Source: Odoribacter sp. (lineage in GTDB: Bacteria; Bacteroidota; Bacteroidia; Bacteroidales; Muribaculaceae). Taken from it: a stretch of DNA of 42,229 nucleotides. The notes under the pieces are model-generated. The model saw nothing but the letters and a program-made list of their open reading frames with translations, was not told the origin of the DNA and made no database searches. The translations under genes were made by a program, and so were the position numbers. Shown in pieces: positions 7,792 through 17,113 of this stretch; position 1 is the stretch's first letter, and every line of letters begins with the position of its first letter. The stretch covers positions 1 to 42,229 of the forward strand of contig JAMPHZ010000023.1 in assembly GCA_023663145.1 (NCBI GenBank). The letters run 5' to 3'.

Positions 7792-10101
7792 TCAGAATGG
7801 ATATCCTATGGCGAGATGGAACGCGAGGGATTTACCGAATGATTCCATGTTATAGTATCCTCCGTGACCGGTATTATAAGGTGCGTGGATACCTATGCCA
7901 AGATCGGCGCGAATGACGAGCATTTCGATATCGAAGCGCAAGCCAACACCGGTGCCGGTAGCGAGATCGCGCAAGAAGTTCTTGGCTTGCAGCTTTCCGC
8001 CGGGTCTCGCCTGGTCTTCCTTCAGAAGCCATACGTTGCCGGCATCAAGGAACACGGCTCCGTGGAGCGCGCCTGCTATGGGAAACCGGTACTCCACGTT
8101 AGCTTCGAACTTGAAAGTACCCGTTTGGTCGAAGTAATCTTCAGGGGTGCCTTTGGGAGCCTTATAACTACCCGGCCCAATGCTTCGTACCGTAAATGCA
8201 CGTACTGAGTTGGCTCCGCCTACATAGAATTGTTCAGCGTATGGCACGGAGGCTGAGTTCCCATAGGCATGTTCAGCTCCTACTGCTATGCGGCTTACTA
8301 TGTGGTGGTCGCCGGTGAGCCGCCGGTTGTAGACGACCTGTACCTGTCCTTTTACAAACTGAGAGAATGGAGTGCCGAATAGTTTTTTCTCGCCTTTAAC
8401 GCCGCATGCGCGCCATATTGCCCAGAAAATATTGCCGGCTTCCTGTAATTGGAACTGAACGTTAACTGAGTTGTAAGCATCAAAATCACGGTCGTAGATG
8501 TAAGAGTACTGCATCTGCGGGATGAACTGGCTCTGGAAGCTCTGTGCCACGGCGGGGTTTGCAGCCATTATGGAGTCGAACTCGGCTGTGGTGTTCATAA
8601 GCTTTGTATAGGTGAGTTTGAGCGGTGTGAACGTATTGCTGACGTGTCGCCGCCAACGCCAGTCGTAGTTGACCGATGCGTTGAATTGAGCCATTTTGAA
8701 GTAATGAGGCCGGTTTAGCAGGTCGGCGTTGAGCTGGAAGCGGGTCCAGTTAAGTTGGTAGCGGCTTCGGGGAATGAATTTTGGGGCGAGCAGGCGCGGA
8801 AAAGCGAGCGAAGCGGTGATTCCTGCCTCATATGAGTTGAATATACCTCCGCGGCCACGGTGGCCTGTCTGCCATTCATAGGCTCCGGTTAGCTTAACAG
8901 ACAGTTGTTCACCTCCGCCGAATATATTTCGGTTGGTCAGGCCGAGTGTTAGACCCGGGCCTATGTAACTGTTGCTCTTTGACGATGCGTTCACCTCTAT
9001 GGAAGCCTCGAGCGGAGCATCGAAACGGCAGTTTACCACCACATTCAGGGTCGGTTCTGCGGCAGTGGTGTCAGGTATGGCAGCTATGTCAATGTCGCGG
9101 AAGATACCAAGACGTGCCAGATTGGCCTGTGTGCTGTTCATGTTCCTGACAGAGAATACGCGCCCTTCCCTGAATCTGACACATTCGGGAATTATTGCTC
9201 GGCGCAGTCGTGTCGGTTGCATCTGAATCAAGGTTATGCCACGTGAGAGGGGTATGGTATCCGGAGTTTGGTCACCTTCGTATCGGTTCACCACCACAGT
9301 TGTGGTACCTGTTATATATTTCTGGGCAGCCCAATTCGGAATGTTGTTGGCAAGGTCGAGCCTTATCACCACAGCTCCTGGGCGCATGATGCTGTCGGCA
9401 AGGTATTCAATGTAGTCAGGTCGGAAAAAATAATATCCGCGGTTACGCAGTACGTTGGTGATGCGTGTACGGGCGATGCTGAGAGAATCGACCGAAAATC
9501 GCATGCCCGGGCGCAGATAAGGGTCCCTGTGGGCGATGGAGTCGATCAGGTGCAACAGGTGGGTTGTGTCGGCAGGAAACTCAATTGAGTCGATCGGGAA
9601 AGCCGGCCCAGCGTTCACTGTATATTGAATGGCCGCTTTGCGCTTGTTTTTGGGGTGGATAAGTTCGTAAGCGGCGGTTCCACGGAAGAATCCGTTGTTT
9701 TCAAGAATCTGCTCGATCATTTTCGTACGCACCTGAGGACGCACGTCTGACACAAGCACCGGTTCTTCCACCAAAGTTTCGTAAAGCCAATGCTTGAGGC
9801 CTTTCTCGGGGTTTGGCCAGTTGTTGTAAACCCAAAGTCCAAGAGGGAACGGATACCTCCAACGCAGAATCTTCAGATAATTGTTGGGAGCGACATCAAC
9901 GGCATCAGAGATACTCGTCTTGATGTCAGACGGGAGTTTATACAGGGAGTCGCCTTCTATACCTCCGGTATATCTGATACTTTTTGTGCCGGTGTAAAGA
10001 AGTTCGCCTTCGGGAATGCGTCGTGTGGTTGAGCAGCTCCATAAGGTAGCCACACACATGCATATGCAACTGAGTCGGAGAAGTGTGTTATTTATTTTCA
10101 T
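7792..10101 (-). CDS. tamL: TamL: lipidated TamA/BamA-family outer-membrane assembly protein
   Basis: TamL is the Bacteroidota form of TamA, an Omp85-family barrel that partners with TamB in delivering outer-membrane components. The 769-residue precursor has a lipoprotein signal (ATLWSC, lipidated Cys at residue 23), the feature that separates TamL from TamA. POTRA-like regions occupy about residues 30-380, for example the segment around RTRITNVLRNRGYYFFRPDYIEY. The C-terminal 16-strand barrel includes YVGGANSVRAFTVRSIGPGSY, where VRAF corresponds to the conserved VRGF/Y motif of strand 12/loop L6, and ends in LAIGYPF, an aromatic outer-membrane terminus. I chose the ATG at 10101, because its frame begins MKINNTLLRL. 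It overlaps the tamB stop by 14 bases, so the two genes are translationally coupled. Confidence 0.92.
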   Translation of the reverse strand: MKINNTLLRLSCICMCVATLWSCSTTRRIPEGELLYTGTKSIRYTGGIEGDSLYKLPSDIKTSISDAVDVAPNNYLKILRWRYPFPLGLWVYNNWPNPEKGLKHWLYETLVEEPVLVSDVRPQVRTKMIEQILENNGFFRGTAAYELIHPKNKRKAAIQYTVNAGPAFPIDSIEFPADTTHLLHLIDSIAHRDPYLRPGMRFSVDSLSIARTRITNVLRNRGYYFFRPDYIEYLADSIMRPGAVVIRLDLANNIPNWAAQKYITGTTTVVVNRYEGDQTPDTIPLSRGITLIQMQPTRLRRAIIPECVRFREGRVFSVRNMNSTQANLARLGIFRDIDIAAIPDTTAAEPTLNVVVNCRFDAPLEASIEVNASSKSNSYIGPGLTLGLTNRNIFGGGEQLSVKLTGAYEWQTGHRGRGGIFNSYEAGITASLAFPRLLAPKFIPRSRYQLNWTRFQLNADLLNRPHYFKMAQFNASVNYDWRWRRHVSNTFTPLKLTYTKLMNTTAEFDSIMAANPAVAQSFQSQFIPQMQYSYIYDRDFDAYNSVNVQFQLQEAGNIFWAIWRACGVKGEKKLFGTPFSQFVKGQVQVVYNRRLTGDHHIVSRIAVGAEHAYGNSASVPYAEQFYVGGANSVRAFTVRSIGPGSYKAPKGTPEDYFDQTGTFKFEANVEYRFPIAGALHGAVFLDAGNVWLLKEDQARPGGKLQAKNFLRDLATGTGVGLRFDIEMLVIRADLGIGIHAPYNTGHGGYYNMESFGKSLAFHLAIGYPF

Positions 10102-13100
10102 CAGATTCACGTGTGTTTAAAGGCTTTGAGACGGAATTATCGGGTGTGGCAGGTATGATTTGTTTAGGTTTTCGTGCGAAGATGTTCCTCAGTGAGGTTA
10201 ATTTACGGCGGTATACAAAGCCTACGCCTGTGCGGGTGATCTCACCCTCAAGGATACTTTCGTAACCGGTGTGACGGAACAGACGCAGATACATGGTGCG
10301 GGCATCGTTGAGGAAATATTCAAAAGATATGTCCTTGATGAGATTTTGTGAGAAATTCTCGTCGGCATCTGCATCTGACGAATAATTGCCGCCGACTACT
10401 ATCTTGAAGCGGTCATTGAACAGAGATTTTGATACCTGATAGCTGTAGCTTGTGGTAGTTGATGTGGAACCGTTGTAAGTGCGGTCATATTGATCTACGC
10501 CGAAGCTCAGGTCTACGCCTTTTATGGTGCGTGCGGCCCATGAGTTAAGTTGTGATGTGAGGAATGAATAGAGGGCGTTGCCTGAAAGATTGGCGTTGCC
10601 TGTAGTCCCTGGGCCTGTATAGATATTATATAAGAGCATGTTCATGGCCTGGTTGGCGCGTTGTTCGGCACTCATCGAACTTAGTTCGTTGGCCACAGTC
10701 GCATCGTCATCAGTCGCCAGATCAAACACTACATTCATGTTGTTGAGCGTGCCGGTGACTGCGAGTGTTACGTCAAAGTTTATCAGACGGGAATTTTGTC
10801 CGGTTTGTGTCACATTGGCCTTTATTACGTCAACGGCTTTAATATTGAGTATCGGATCAAGCATGTCACCGTTGAAAGCTACATATGAACCTTCGTTGAA
10901 ATTGAACAGTTTCTCGCTCATGAACGGAGGTGTGTATCTCGCGAACCCGCTGTTGATGTTGATTCGGCCTGTAACACGCGCGTCGCTGAATGGCATCATT
11001 GAGAAGTTTACTGTACCCTCAGGCATAATGCGCACTTTGTTGTGACCGTCTGATGATAGATCGACATTCAGGGTGGAGCCATTGTTAATGTTTAGTGTGG
11101 CCTGTATCATCATGGCCAGACTGCTGCCGGTGATTGAGTCGGCTGCCGCCACTGCCGCTGTGTCGGAGAGGTTTACAAACTTTACCACTTCAGCTGCTGA
11201 GCGGCTTTGTATTGCGGCTTCAGCATCGCTCATTACATATGTGAGGTTAGTCCCCGCGAGTATAGAGATGTTAGCACCGACACGCATGAAGTCCATGTTG
11301 CCTTTTACCGTAGCGTCAATATCGAGAAATCCTTTGCCGTATATGTCTGCTCCGCGGGATGCTTTCTGTGTGTCACAGATCTGGAAATTGGCTGAGGTAA
11401 GGCTGAGGTCAATCACCGGTTGCGAGATTGACCGCAGGTCTACTGTACCATTTAGGGCCAGAGGAGTTCTGTTTACACCTGAAATGGCGAAGTTGTTGAA
11501 TGTCACGATATTGTCTGATACCGGTATTTCTACGTCGCTCACAGGATAGGTCGTGCCGATCATGTCTACCTTGACCTCTGTTGAATCAAACCGCAGCCAA
11601 CCGTCGAAGAGAGGTTCATTGCCTGTGCCGGTTATATCCATCCGGCCGTTAAGTGTGCCTGTAAGAGATGCCATCCCACGGGGCAGGAACGGATTTACCG
11701 CTGACAACGGAAAGTGTATCATCGAGAAATCAAGGGCAAGTGGGGAACCGGCAGTGGAATCGTTAAGTGCTCCTGCTATGGTAATGGTGCGCACGTTGTC
11801 AATGGATATGTCGGCGTTGGCGCGTATGCGGCCGTTTAGGTCGGTGGATACGTCGAGGTCGGCGCCTATGGTTCCCACGCGTTGGCGATCGTAGCTGAAG
11901 TCAGAAAGAGTTATGAAACCGTTTCCTACCACGTCGCCGCCTTCTCCCGAAACCTTGAGATTGGCGCTCAGTTGTCCGTCCATGGGTGGCGCGAATGGAT
12001 TTAGATTGACCCAGTCGGCGATATTGATGTCAGATATTTCGACGACAAGTTCTTCCTGTCGGTCATCCTGCCCATCTATGTGGTCTGTGTATATGGCCAG
12101 GGAAGATCCGGCACCATGCATGTGCAGGTTGGCGTCAATGTGCTTGTGAGTGAATGAGTATTTAATGAAATTGTCCTCGTTGATAGTCCACGGCTGATAG
12201 GCGATAGTAGGATCGGTTGGTTCGAAGTTCACGATTATTGAGGAGTCGTTCAGTTCAGCGGCCAATCCCACATTGTAGCCCTCTTTCCCTGCGATATTTC
12301 GTTGGGCCAAAGCGAATCCGAGACGATTGTCGGCCAGATAACCGTCGATATTTACGTGTGCCCATTCGTCAAATGTGCCCGGGCGGTTGTTTATGCGGGC
12401 TGCATAGATGAGGCGAGGCCCGTATTGGGCGAGATCGAAAGTAATAGTGTCGGTTTTTATAGTTTCGGTATGGAATCCGAGTACATTTGCGTCGAATGTG
12501 AGTGATGAGTCATTCACTGCGGTCATCGATAGGTATTTGAATCCCATTTTGCTGTCGGCAAGAATATCGGTGATGGCATTGTTGTTACCTGCGTTCACGT
12601 CGAGTGTGAATGGAGGCAGGGCATGTTGCAGACGCTCGACATCTATGAGGCGGCGGGTGATCTCGTCATCGATAATCGGGCCTATTGCTCCGAAACGGGT
12701 GGCGATTGTGTCTATGGGTACATTAGAACTAAAGAATGCGTAGAAGTCGCGGTTGTGAATCGATGCGTTGGTCACAGAGTCGTTGGCGTTGAGATGAGCG
12801 AGCACGTTGTCAATTGTGAATGAACCCACAGAGTCGGTATAGGTGAGTGTGTTGAGATTCACTTTGGCAGCGATGGTGTTGGACGCCGGCGAGAATGAGG
12901 CTACTGCGCTTAGCGCACCGTCGACAGTCGTTTCAGTGGGAGACAGATGCATCGCGAGCAAATCAGCGTGCAGCCCTGAGAGGTCGGCATTCCAGATGTA
13001 CGTTTCTCCATCAAGGTTGCCTGTTGCGTTAAGGTCAAACAGGGCGGCAGGGTTTGTAGAGTGGAGATTGGCCGAGCCTATTCCGTCGTGGATGCTGGCG

Positions 13101-14875
13101 GTGCCTGATATGCCTGAGAAATCATATCCGTTGTATACTGCCTGTGTCACGTCAAGGCTTGCGTCAAGTCTCATGTCAGATTTGAAAGGATCGTAACCAT
13201 GTCCATTTGCGGTTACGTCGGCGGTTACCATACCGATACCCATAGAGGGGAGGAATGCGTTGACCGGGAAGTGTACGGTGGCAAGTGTGACGTCATAATC
13301 CTCGCCTCTACTGTTCCATTTGGCGGCAAGATTTATTTTACCTTCACCTGTGATGGCGTCAAGATAGCCGTCAAGGTTCCCGTTATGGATTGCCATGTTG
13401 CCTTTGAGAGTGGTGCGTGGAATATTTATCTCTTTGGCTGTAGCTTTGTCAAGAAGGATATTCTTGAGTGGATTCAAGTCAATCAACGCTCCTGATAGAG
13501 CGAGGTTTCCACCTATTCGAGCCGGGTCGAAGGCACTCTCAATGCGACCTTTGGCACGAAGCTTGACTTGTCCGGCGATGGCGAGTGCAATGTCGTTTAC
13601 AGCCAGATTTCCGGATGTGCCTTTTATATCGGCTTGAGCGAAGATGCGGCTGTCACGGGGCATAGCTGCCATATATGGTTTGAAAGCAGGGAACATGAGC
13701 CGCCCGTCGGCCGTAGCGATATAGCCGTCGAGTTCAAGGTTAATGGGAACGAGCGGATCGGTTGTCATATCGCCCATGCCAAGAAGTGCATTGAATTTCA
13801 GAGATGTATTATTGGCTGTGCTTACCCTGAAGTTCTGAAGTCCGGTGCCCACAGAATCAATGTTTAGGGTTCCGGCAGCTGTGAGCTGTACACCGCACCG
13901 CTCGCGGCCGCTTACTGTGAGTGGTACCACAACGCGCTCCGCACGGTTGAAGAATCTGGTTACGGATAGATCGAGATTTTCTACGTCTATAAATGTGAAA
14001 TCAAGGCCGGGAGCAGGAACTATACCGGCGGTTGTATACAGGGCGCTGGATCCTGAGAATCCAATGGAGTCGATTGTGATAGTCCATGGAAGTGATGTCG
14101 AGGGGGTTGATTCGATTACCGGCGTGGCGGCAACGGTAGCTGAGTCGGGAGCGATATATGCGGCGTCAAGACCGTGGCCTGTGAAAATCCCCAAAGCGAT
14201 TGTCTGTGCTTCAAGGTCAATGAGTCCGTCGTGCAATGTGGCAGAAGGAATGACTGCACTGAGCGAGTCGATGGTGGGTAACATGGCCATGTTGAAAGTG
14301 AAATCGTCAAGAACCATAGTACCAAGTCTCACCTTCATTTCTGTAGGCTCGGCGGTGGTGGTGTCAACAGGTGACGGCACCGGATTTAGTGTGAGATTCA
14401 CGCCGCCGTGGGCGATACGCCCGCGACAGAGATTGATGTCCATGGTGGACAGAGCTATGGACACATCACACAAGTTAAGGGTGTCGGCGTTGATGGTCAT
14501 GAACATGGCCGAGTCGGGGCCACCCATGATCATGGATGCATCGTGCAATGATGCATGTGGAATGGAGGCTTCTCCTTTTAATAATGGTAATATAGATATG
14601 GAGGCATCAATACCGGCAGCTTTGACAGTCTGTTCACCTGACATCCTGAGCACGAGGCCTGAGGCTTCGATGTCAAGGGGAAAACGCAGTCTGAAGCTAT
14701 CGACTGATACCTGCATCGGCCCTGATGACATAGTGGTCACGACGTACTGGCGTATTAGTTCCTGACTCCATGGTGAGTATAATAAAATGAGTGCTGATGC
14801 CACCAACAGAATGAGTGACATCAAAAACCACAGCAGTATCTTGACTGACTTGAATATAACCTTTGTTACTTTCAC
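10088..14875 (-). CDS. tamB: TamB: translocation and assembly module inner-membrane/periplasm protein
   Basis: TamB is a very long periplasm-spanning AsmA-like protein, anchored in the inner membrane, that works with TamL/TamA and may also carry phospholipid to the outer membrane. The 1595-residue protein has one N-terminal membrane helix (about residues 10-30, WFLMSLILLVASALILLY) and then over 1000 residues of short beta-strand repeats. The TamB/DUF490 C-terminal domain (about residues 1180-1560) contains RVTGRININSGFARYTPP, NLSGNALYSFLTSQLNSWA, ISFEYFLNDARTMYLRLF and GEITRTGVGFVYRR. The start is GTG (MKVTKV...); no better ATG lies upstream in frame. A consensus promoter lies about 120-150 bases upstream, with a hairpin leader between. 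Confidence 0.95.
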   Translation of the reverse strand: MKVTKVIFKSVKILLWFLMSLILLVASALILLYSPWSQELIRQYVVTTMSSGPMQVSVDSFRLRFPLDIEASGLVLRMSGEQTVKAAGIDASISILPLLKGEASIPHASLHDASMIMGGPDSAMFMTINADTLNLCDVSIALSTMDINLCRGRIAHGGVNLTLNPVPSPVDTTTAEPTEMKVRLGTMVLDDFTFNMAMLPTIDSLSAVIPSATLHDGLIDLEAQTIALGIFTGHGLDAAYIAPDSATVAATPVIESTPSTSLPWTITIDSIGFSGSSALYTTAGIVPAPGLDFTFIDVENLDLSVTRFFNRAERVVVPLTVSGRERCGVQLTAAGTLNIDSVGTGLQNFRVSTANNTSLKFNALLGMGDMTTDPLVPINLELDGYIATADGRLMFPAFKPYMAAMPRDSRIFAQADIKGTSGNLAVNDIALAIAGQVKLRAKGRIESAFDPARIGGNLALSGALIDLNPLKNILLDKATAKEINIPRTTLKGNMAIHNGNLDGYLDAITGEGKINLAAKWNSRGEDYDVTLATVHFPVNAFLPSMGIGMVTADVTANGHGYDPFKSDMRLDASLDVTQAVYNGYDFSGISGTASIHDGIGSANLHSTNPAALFDLNATGNLDGETYIWNADLSGLHADLLAMHLSPTETTVDGALSAVASFSPASNTIAAKVNLNTLTYTDSVGSFTIDNVLAHLNANDSVTNASIHNRDFYAFFSSNVPIDTIATRFGAIGPIIDDEITRRLIDVERLQHALPPFTLDVNAGNNNAITDILADSKMGFKYLSMTAVNDSSLTFDANVLGFHTETIKTDTITFDLAQYGPRLIYAARINNRPGTFDEWAHVNIDGYLADNRLGFALAQRNIAGKEGYNVGLAAELNDSSIIVNFEPTDPTIAYQPWTINEDNFIKYSFTHKHIDANLHMHGAGSSLAIYTDHIDGQDDRQEELVVEISDINIADWVNLNPFAPPMDGQLSANLKVSGEGGDVVGNGFITLSDFSYDRQRVGTIGADLDVSTDLNGRIRANADISIDNVRTITIAGALNDSTAGSPLALDFSMIHFPLSAVNPFLPRGMASLTGTLNGRMDITGTGNEPLFDGWLRFDSTEVKVDMIGTTYPVSDVEIPVSDNIVTFNNFAISGVNRTPLALNGTVDLRSISQPVIDLSLTSANFQICDTQKASRGADIYGKGFLDIDATVKGNMDFMRVGANISILAGTNLTYVMSDAEAAIQSRSAAEVVKFVNLSDTAAVAAADSITGSSLAMMIQATLNINNGSTLNVDLSSDGHNKVRIMPEGTVNFSMMPFSDARVTGRININSGFARYTPPFMSEKLFNFNEGSYVAFNGDMLDPILNIKAVDVIKANVTQTGQNSRLINFDVTLAVTGTLNNMNVVFDLATDDDATVANELSSMSAEQRANQAMNMLLYNIYTGPGTTGNANLSGNALYSFLTSQLNSWAARTIKGVDLSFGVDQYDRTYNGSTSTTTSYSYQVSKSLFNDRFKIVVGGNYSSDADADENFSQNLIKDISFEYFLNDARTMYLRLFRHTGYESILEGEITRTGVGFVYRRKLTSLRNIFARKPKQIIPATPDNSVSKPLNTRESDENK

Positions 14876-14940
14876 GATGTGATGAATTCAAATTACAAGA
14901 TAGTAACCATCGGAAATAATAAATAGTTCGTTAGAAACGT

Positions 14941-14981
14941 CAAAAAACCGCAATGCGTTTTTTGATTTCGCCGTTTGCGGT
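14941..14981 (-). promoter_or_regulatory. Possible attenuator-like hairpin in the tamB leader
   Basis: Read on the minus strand, ACCGCAA (14981-14975) can pair with TTGCGGT (14953-14947), which runs straight into a T-tract, as in an intrinsic terminator. An alternative A-tract/T-tract hairpin, TCAAAAAA...TTTTTTGA (14965-14940), overlaps the right arm. The two structures exclude each other. They lie between the tamB promoter and its start codon. This is inferred from pairing only; no ligand or leader peptide is apparent. Confidence 0.35.
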
Positions 14982-14992
14982 GTCTTGTCTGG

Positions 14993-15023
14993 CAAAGTTA
15001 GATAAAAAATCCAAGTTTGCAAA
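14993..15023 (-). promoter_or_regulatory. Consensus promoter of the tamB-tamL operon
   Basis: On the minus strand TTTG (15023-15020), a 19-base spacer and TAACTTTG (15000-14993) fit the Bacteroidota TTTG / TAnnTTTG consensus fully. Transcription would begin near 14986 and leave a leader of about 110 bases before the GTG at 14875, long for this genome. Confidence 0.75.
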
Positions 15024-15110
15024 AATATTTCACGTACATCAGATCCACAAATCCACAAGATGTGTATCCGCGGTACAATTGTCTCAAAGGTTATTATATG
15101 GTATTGCTAT

Positions 15111-16385
15111 CTACCAACCACCGGTAGCACCGCCGCCGCCGGTTGAGCCCCCGCCGAAACCCCCTCCGAACGAACCTCCGCCACCTCCGAAGCCTCCACC
15201 CCGGCGGCCGCTGCCGAGAAATACTCCGGCGGCTGCAAGTCCGGCCACTACGTCGGAATTGTCGGTTGGAATGTCATAATACTTGTTGGTGGTGTGATGG
15301 CAGTTGAGGCATTCGTATTGTTTCACACCCTTACCTTTGCGGGATGATGTCGGGCGCTGTATGATACGGTTGACTTTCATGCGGGCTGTACGTGCGTGGC
15401 AGTTCTCGCATTCGATGAGTGGGGTGTTGCGGTTTACATAGGCCAGGATGTCTGTCTCTCCGCAGGCCGGACAAAGCCACACGTCATAATCGACGGATCC
15501 TACCTGTTCCTCAAGATCTTGTGCAGGTGTAAGATAATCATTATCGTGTACTTCGTCAACTTTCTGCATCACAGCGCCACATCCCGGACATTTGCGGGTG
15601 TGGTTGCGCCAATGGTTGAGCATAAGCACAAGCGGCACGGATGCTATTGCCGGTATACCGAGTCCCATAAAGGTGAGAGCGAGGAAAACGGGGCGCCATC
15701 CTATGAGACGCTGATATTTGGCATAATCATCCTTCCCCCTCAGTGATGCTACTTCGATCAGCAAGCCAAGGAGCATTATTATGGCCACGATAGCGGCGCA
15801 TATGAGGTAGATGGCGAATCCATCATTGTCATCCGCTGTGTTATTGTCGGCATCGGGAAGAGTCGACATGTATTGGTCTGTGTTGGCTGGGTCGAGAAGT
15901 ATCTTGGATATGAAGTCGACGGCGGCGGCGGTTCCTTCGCTGTAATTTCCGTTGCGGAATGCAGGAGCCATTATCTGGCGTATGATGCGGCCACAGGTGA
16001 TGTCGGGGAGCACACCTTCGAGTCCGTAGCCGGGTCTGATGGTGGCCAGTCGCAGATCTTTTACGATCAGTATAAGCAGCCCGTTATCTTTATCGGTTTT
16101 CCCAAGACCCCATTTCTGAAACAGCTCGGTGGCGAATAGTGTCGGATCTTCTGGGTCTATGTTGTTGACCACAACCACGGCCGGCTCAACGGTAGTGGTG
16201 CGCCTCACGTTTTCAAGACGGGCATTGATGGCTTCGACAGCCTGCGGCGATAAGATATCATCGGGGTTTGATACATAGTCAGTGCGGTTGTCGGTATGAA
16301 CGTTCGGAACCGACTCCACGGTATAGATGCTGCCGGCAGCAGGGAGAGCTACCAACATTAGCAGAAATATTATGATCTGTTTCAT
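15111..16385 (-). CDS. TPM-domain membrane protein with zinc ribbons and a glycine-rich tail
   Basis: The 424-residue protein starts with a signal sequence (MKQIIIFLLMLVALPAAG). A TPM (TLP18.3/Psb32/MOLO-1) domain spans about residues 35-165, with the opening VSNPDDILSPQAVEAINARL and the core KDNGLLILIVKDLRLATIRPGYGLEGVLPD. Two hydrophobic segments follow (around FAIYLICAAIVAIIMLLGLL and FLALTFMGLGIPAIASV). Two pairs of CxxC knuckles (CPGC, CPAC, then CENC, CLNC) look like zinc ribbons. The C-terminus is a Gly/Ser-rich run typical of YgcG-like TPM proteins. TPM domains occur in membrane-protein and photosystem II repair factors, but a bacterial role is not settled. It starts five bases after the DUF4919 stop. 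I chose the ATG at 16385 over a TTG nine bases upstream. Confidence 0.85.
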   Translation of the reverse strand: MKQIIIFLLMLVALPAAGSIYTVESVPNVHTDNRTDYVSNPDDILSPQAVEAINARLENVRRTTTVEPAVVVVNNIDPEDPTLFATELFQKWGLGKTDKDNGLLILIVKDLRLATIRPGYGLEGVLPDITCGRIIRQIMAPAFRNGNYSEGTAAAVDFISKILLDPANTDQYMSTLPDADNNTADDNDGFAIYLICAAIVAIIMLLGLLIEVASLRGKDDYAKYQRLIGWRPVFLALTFMGLGIPAIASVPLVLMLNHWRNHTRKCPGCGAVMQKVDEVHDNDYLTPAQDLEEQVGSVDYDVWLCPACGETDILAYVNRNTPLIECENCHARTARMKVNRIIQRPTSSRKGKGVKQYECLNCHHTTNKYYDIPTDNSDVVAGLAAAGVFLGSGRRGGGFGGGGGSFGGGFGGGSTGGGGATGGW

Positions 16386-16390
16386 GAATG

Positions 16391-17113
16391 TCAATCCTCG
16401 ATTTCAGAAGGGTGCTTGATGTAATATTGCTTCAGTATTTCCTCAATATTGAAATAATATCCTTCGGGCTGCTTGTCATCGCGCCGGTTTATGAGAATAT
16501 AGTCGTAATAAGGCGGTTGGAAACGGGCCTCGCGTGCCGTATTACCGGAAAGATTCAGGAAATCATATTCATCGTGTGGATATACCACAACCCAGGCATT
16601 TTCTGTATCAAGGCCTGTGCCGGAAGAGGCTATGACCAACAACAGGTGGTTGAGTTTGTACTGCCATATCTTGGCAAGATCGAATTTGCCGTTCTGTTCG
16701 TATACGAAGATGCGGTTGGTGAGTTGACGCAGGTTCACGGGGTTGTCATCAAGCACTTTGAGAGCATGTTCGAGTATTTGCTTACGCTCGGTGCGCGACC
16801 AAGAGGATTTGTTGAACAACGGCGCGAGTACAGCTTGCTGTTCGGCATCGGTTAACGGCCTGTATGGGGCATAATCCTCCTGAAATAAGGTGCCATAGTA
16901 AAAATATTGGAACTGCTCGTCGGTCATTGTGGTGTCATTGGCCATGAATTCCTTAAGCAGAGTGGGGTAGAAGAATGGAGATTTCTCGTCGGTTGAGGCG
17001 ATGCGGATGGCTTCGAGATCAGGCTTTCCCAAAGCGGTGCGGGTTGCGGACTGAGCGGGAATGGCCATGCATATAATGGCCATGCATGTTATGATGGTTC
17101 TGAAAAACTTCAT
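16391..17113 (-). CDS. DUF4919 family secreted/periplasmic protein
   Basis: This 240-residue protein has a Sec signal (MKFFRTIITCMAIICMAIPAQS). Its body matches the Bacteroidota DUF4919 family as I know it: SPFFYPTLLKEFMANDTTMTDEQFQYFYYG near the start, then FQEDYAPYRP, a helical NPVNLRQLTNRIFVYEQ segment, and a C-terminal PPYYDYILINRRDDKQPEGYYFNIEEIL. No catalytic motif is evident. The reading frame stays open upstream to 17383, but that part is antisense-like sequence inside the preceding gene; the ATG at 17113 overlaps that gene's stop as ATGA. It is the middle gene of a tightly coupled trio with the TPM protein. Function unknown. Confidence 0.75.
   Translation of the reverse strand: MKFFRTIITCMAIICMAIPAQSATRTALGKPDLEAIRIASTDEKSPFFYPTLLKEFMANDTTMTDEQFQYFYYGTLFQEDYAPYRPLTDAEQQAVLAPLFNKSSWSRTERKQILEHALKVLDDNPVNLRQLTNRIFVYEQNGKFDLAKIWQYKLNHLLLVIASSGTGLDTENAWVVVYPHDEYDFLNLSGNTAREARFQPPYYDYILINRRDDKQPEGYYFNIEEILKQYYIKHPSEIED

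Noticed and set aside
13845..14765. A 306-residue open frame antisense to tamB
   Set aside because: It is the mirror of a long real gene with strong domain support. Its translation lacks any known motif and is rich in Ser/Arg/Met typical of antisense frames.
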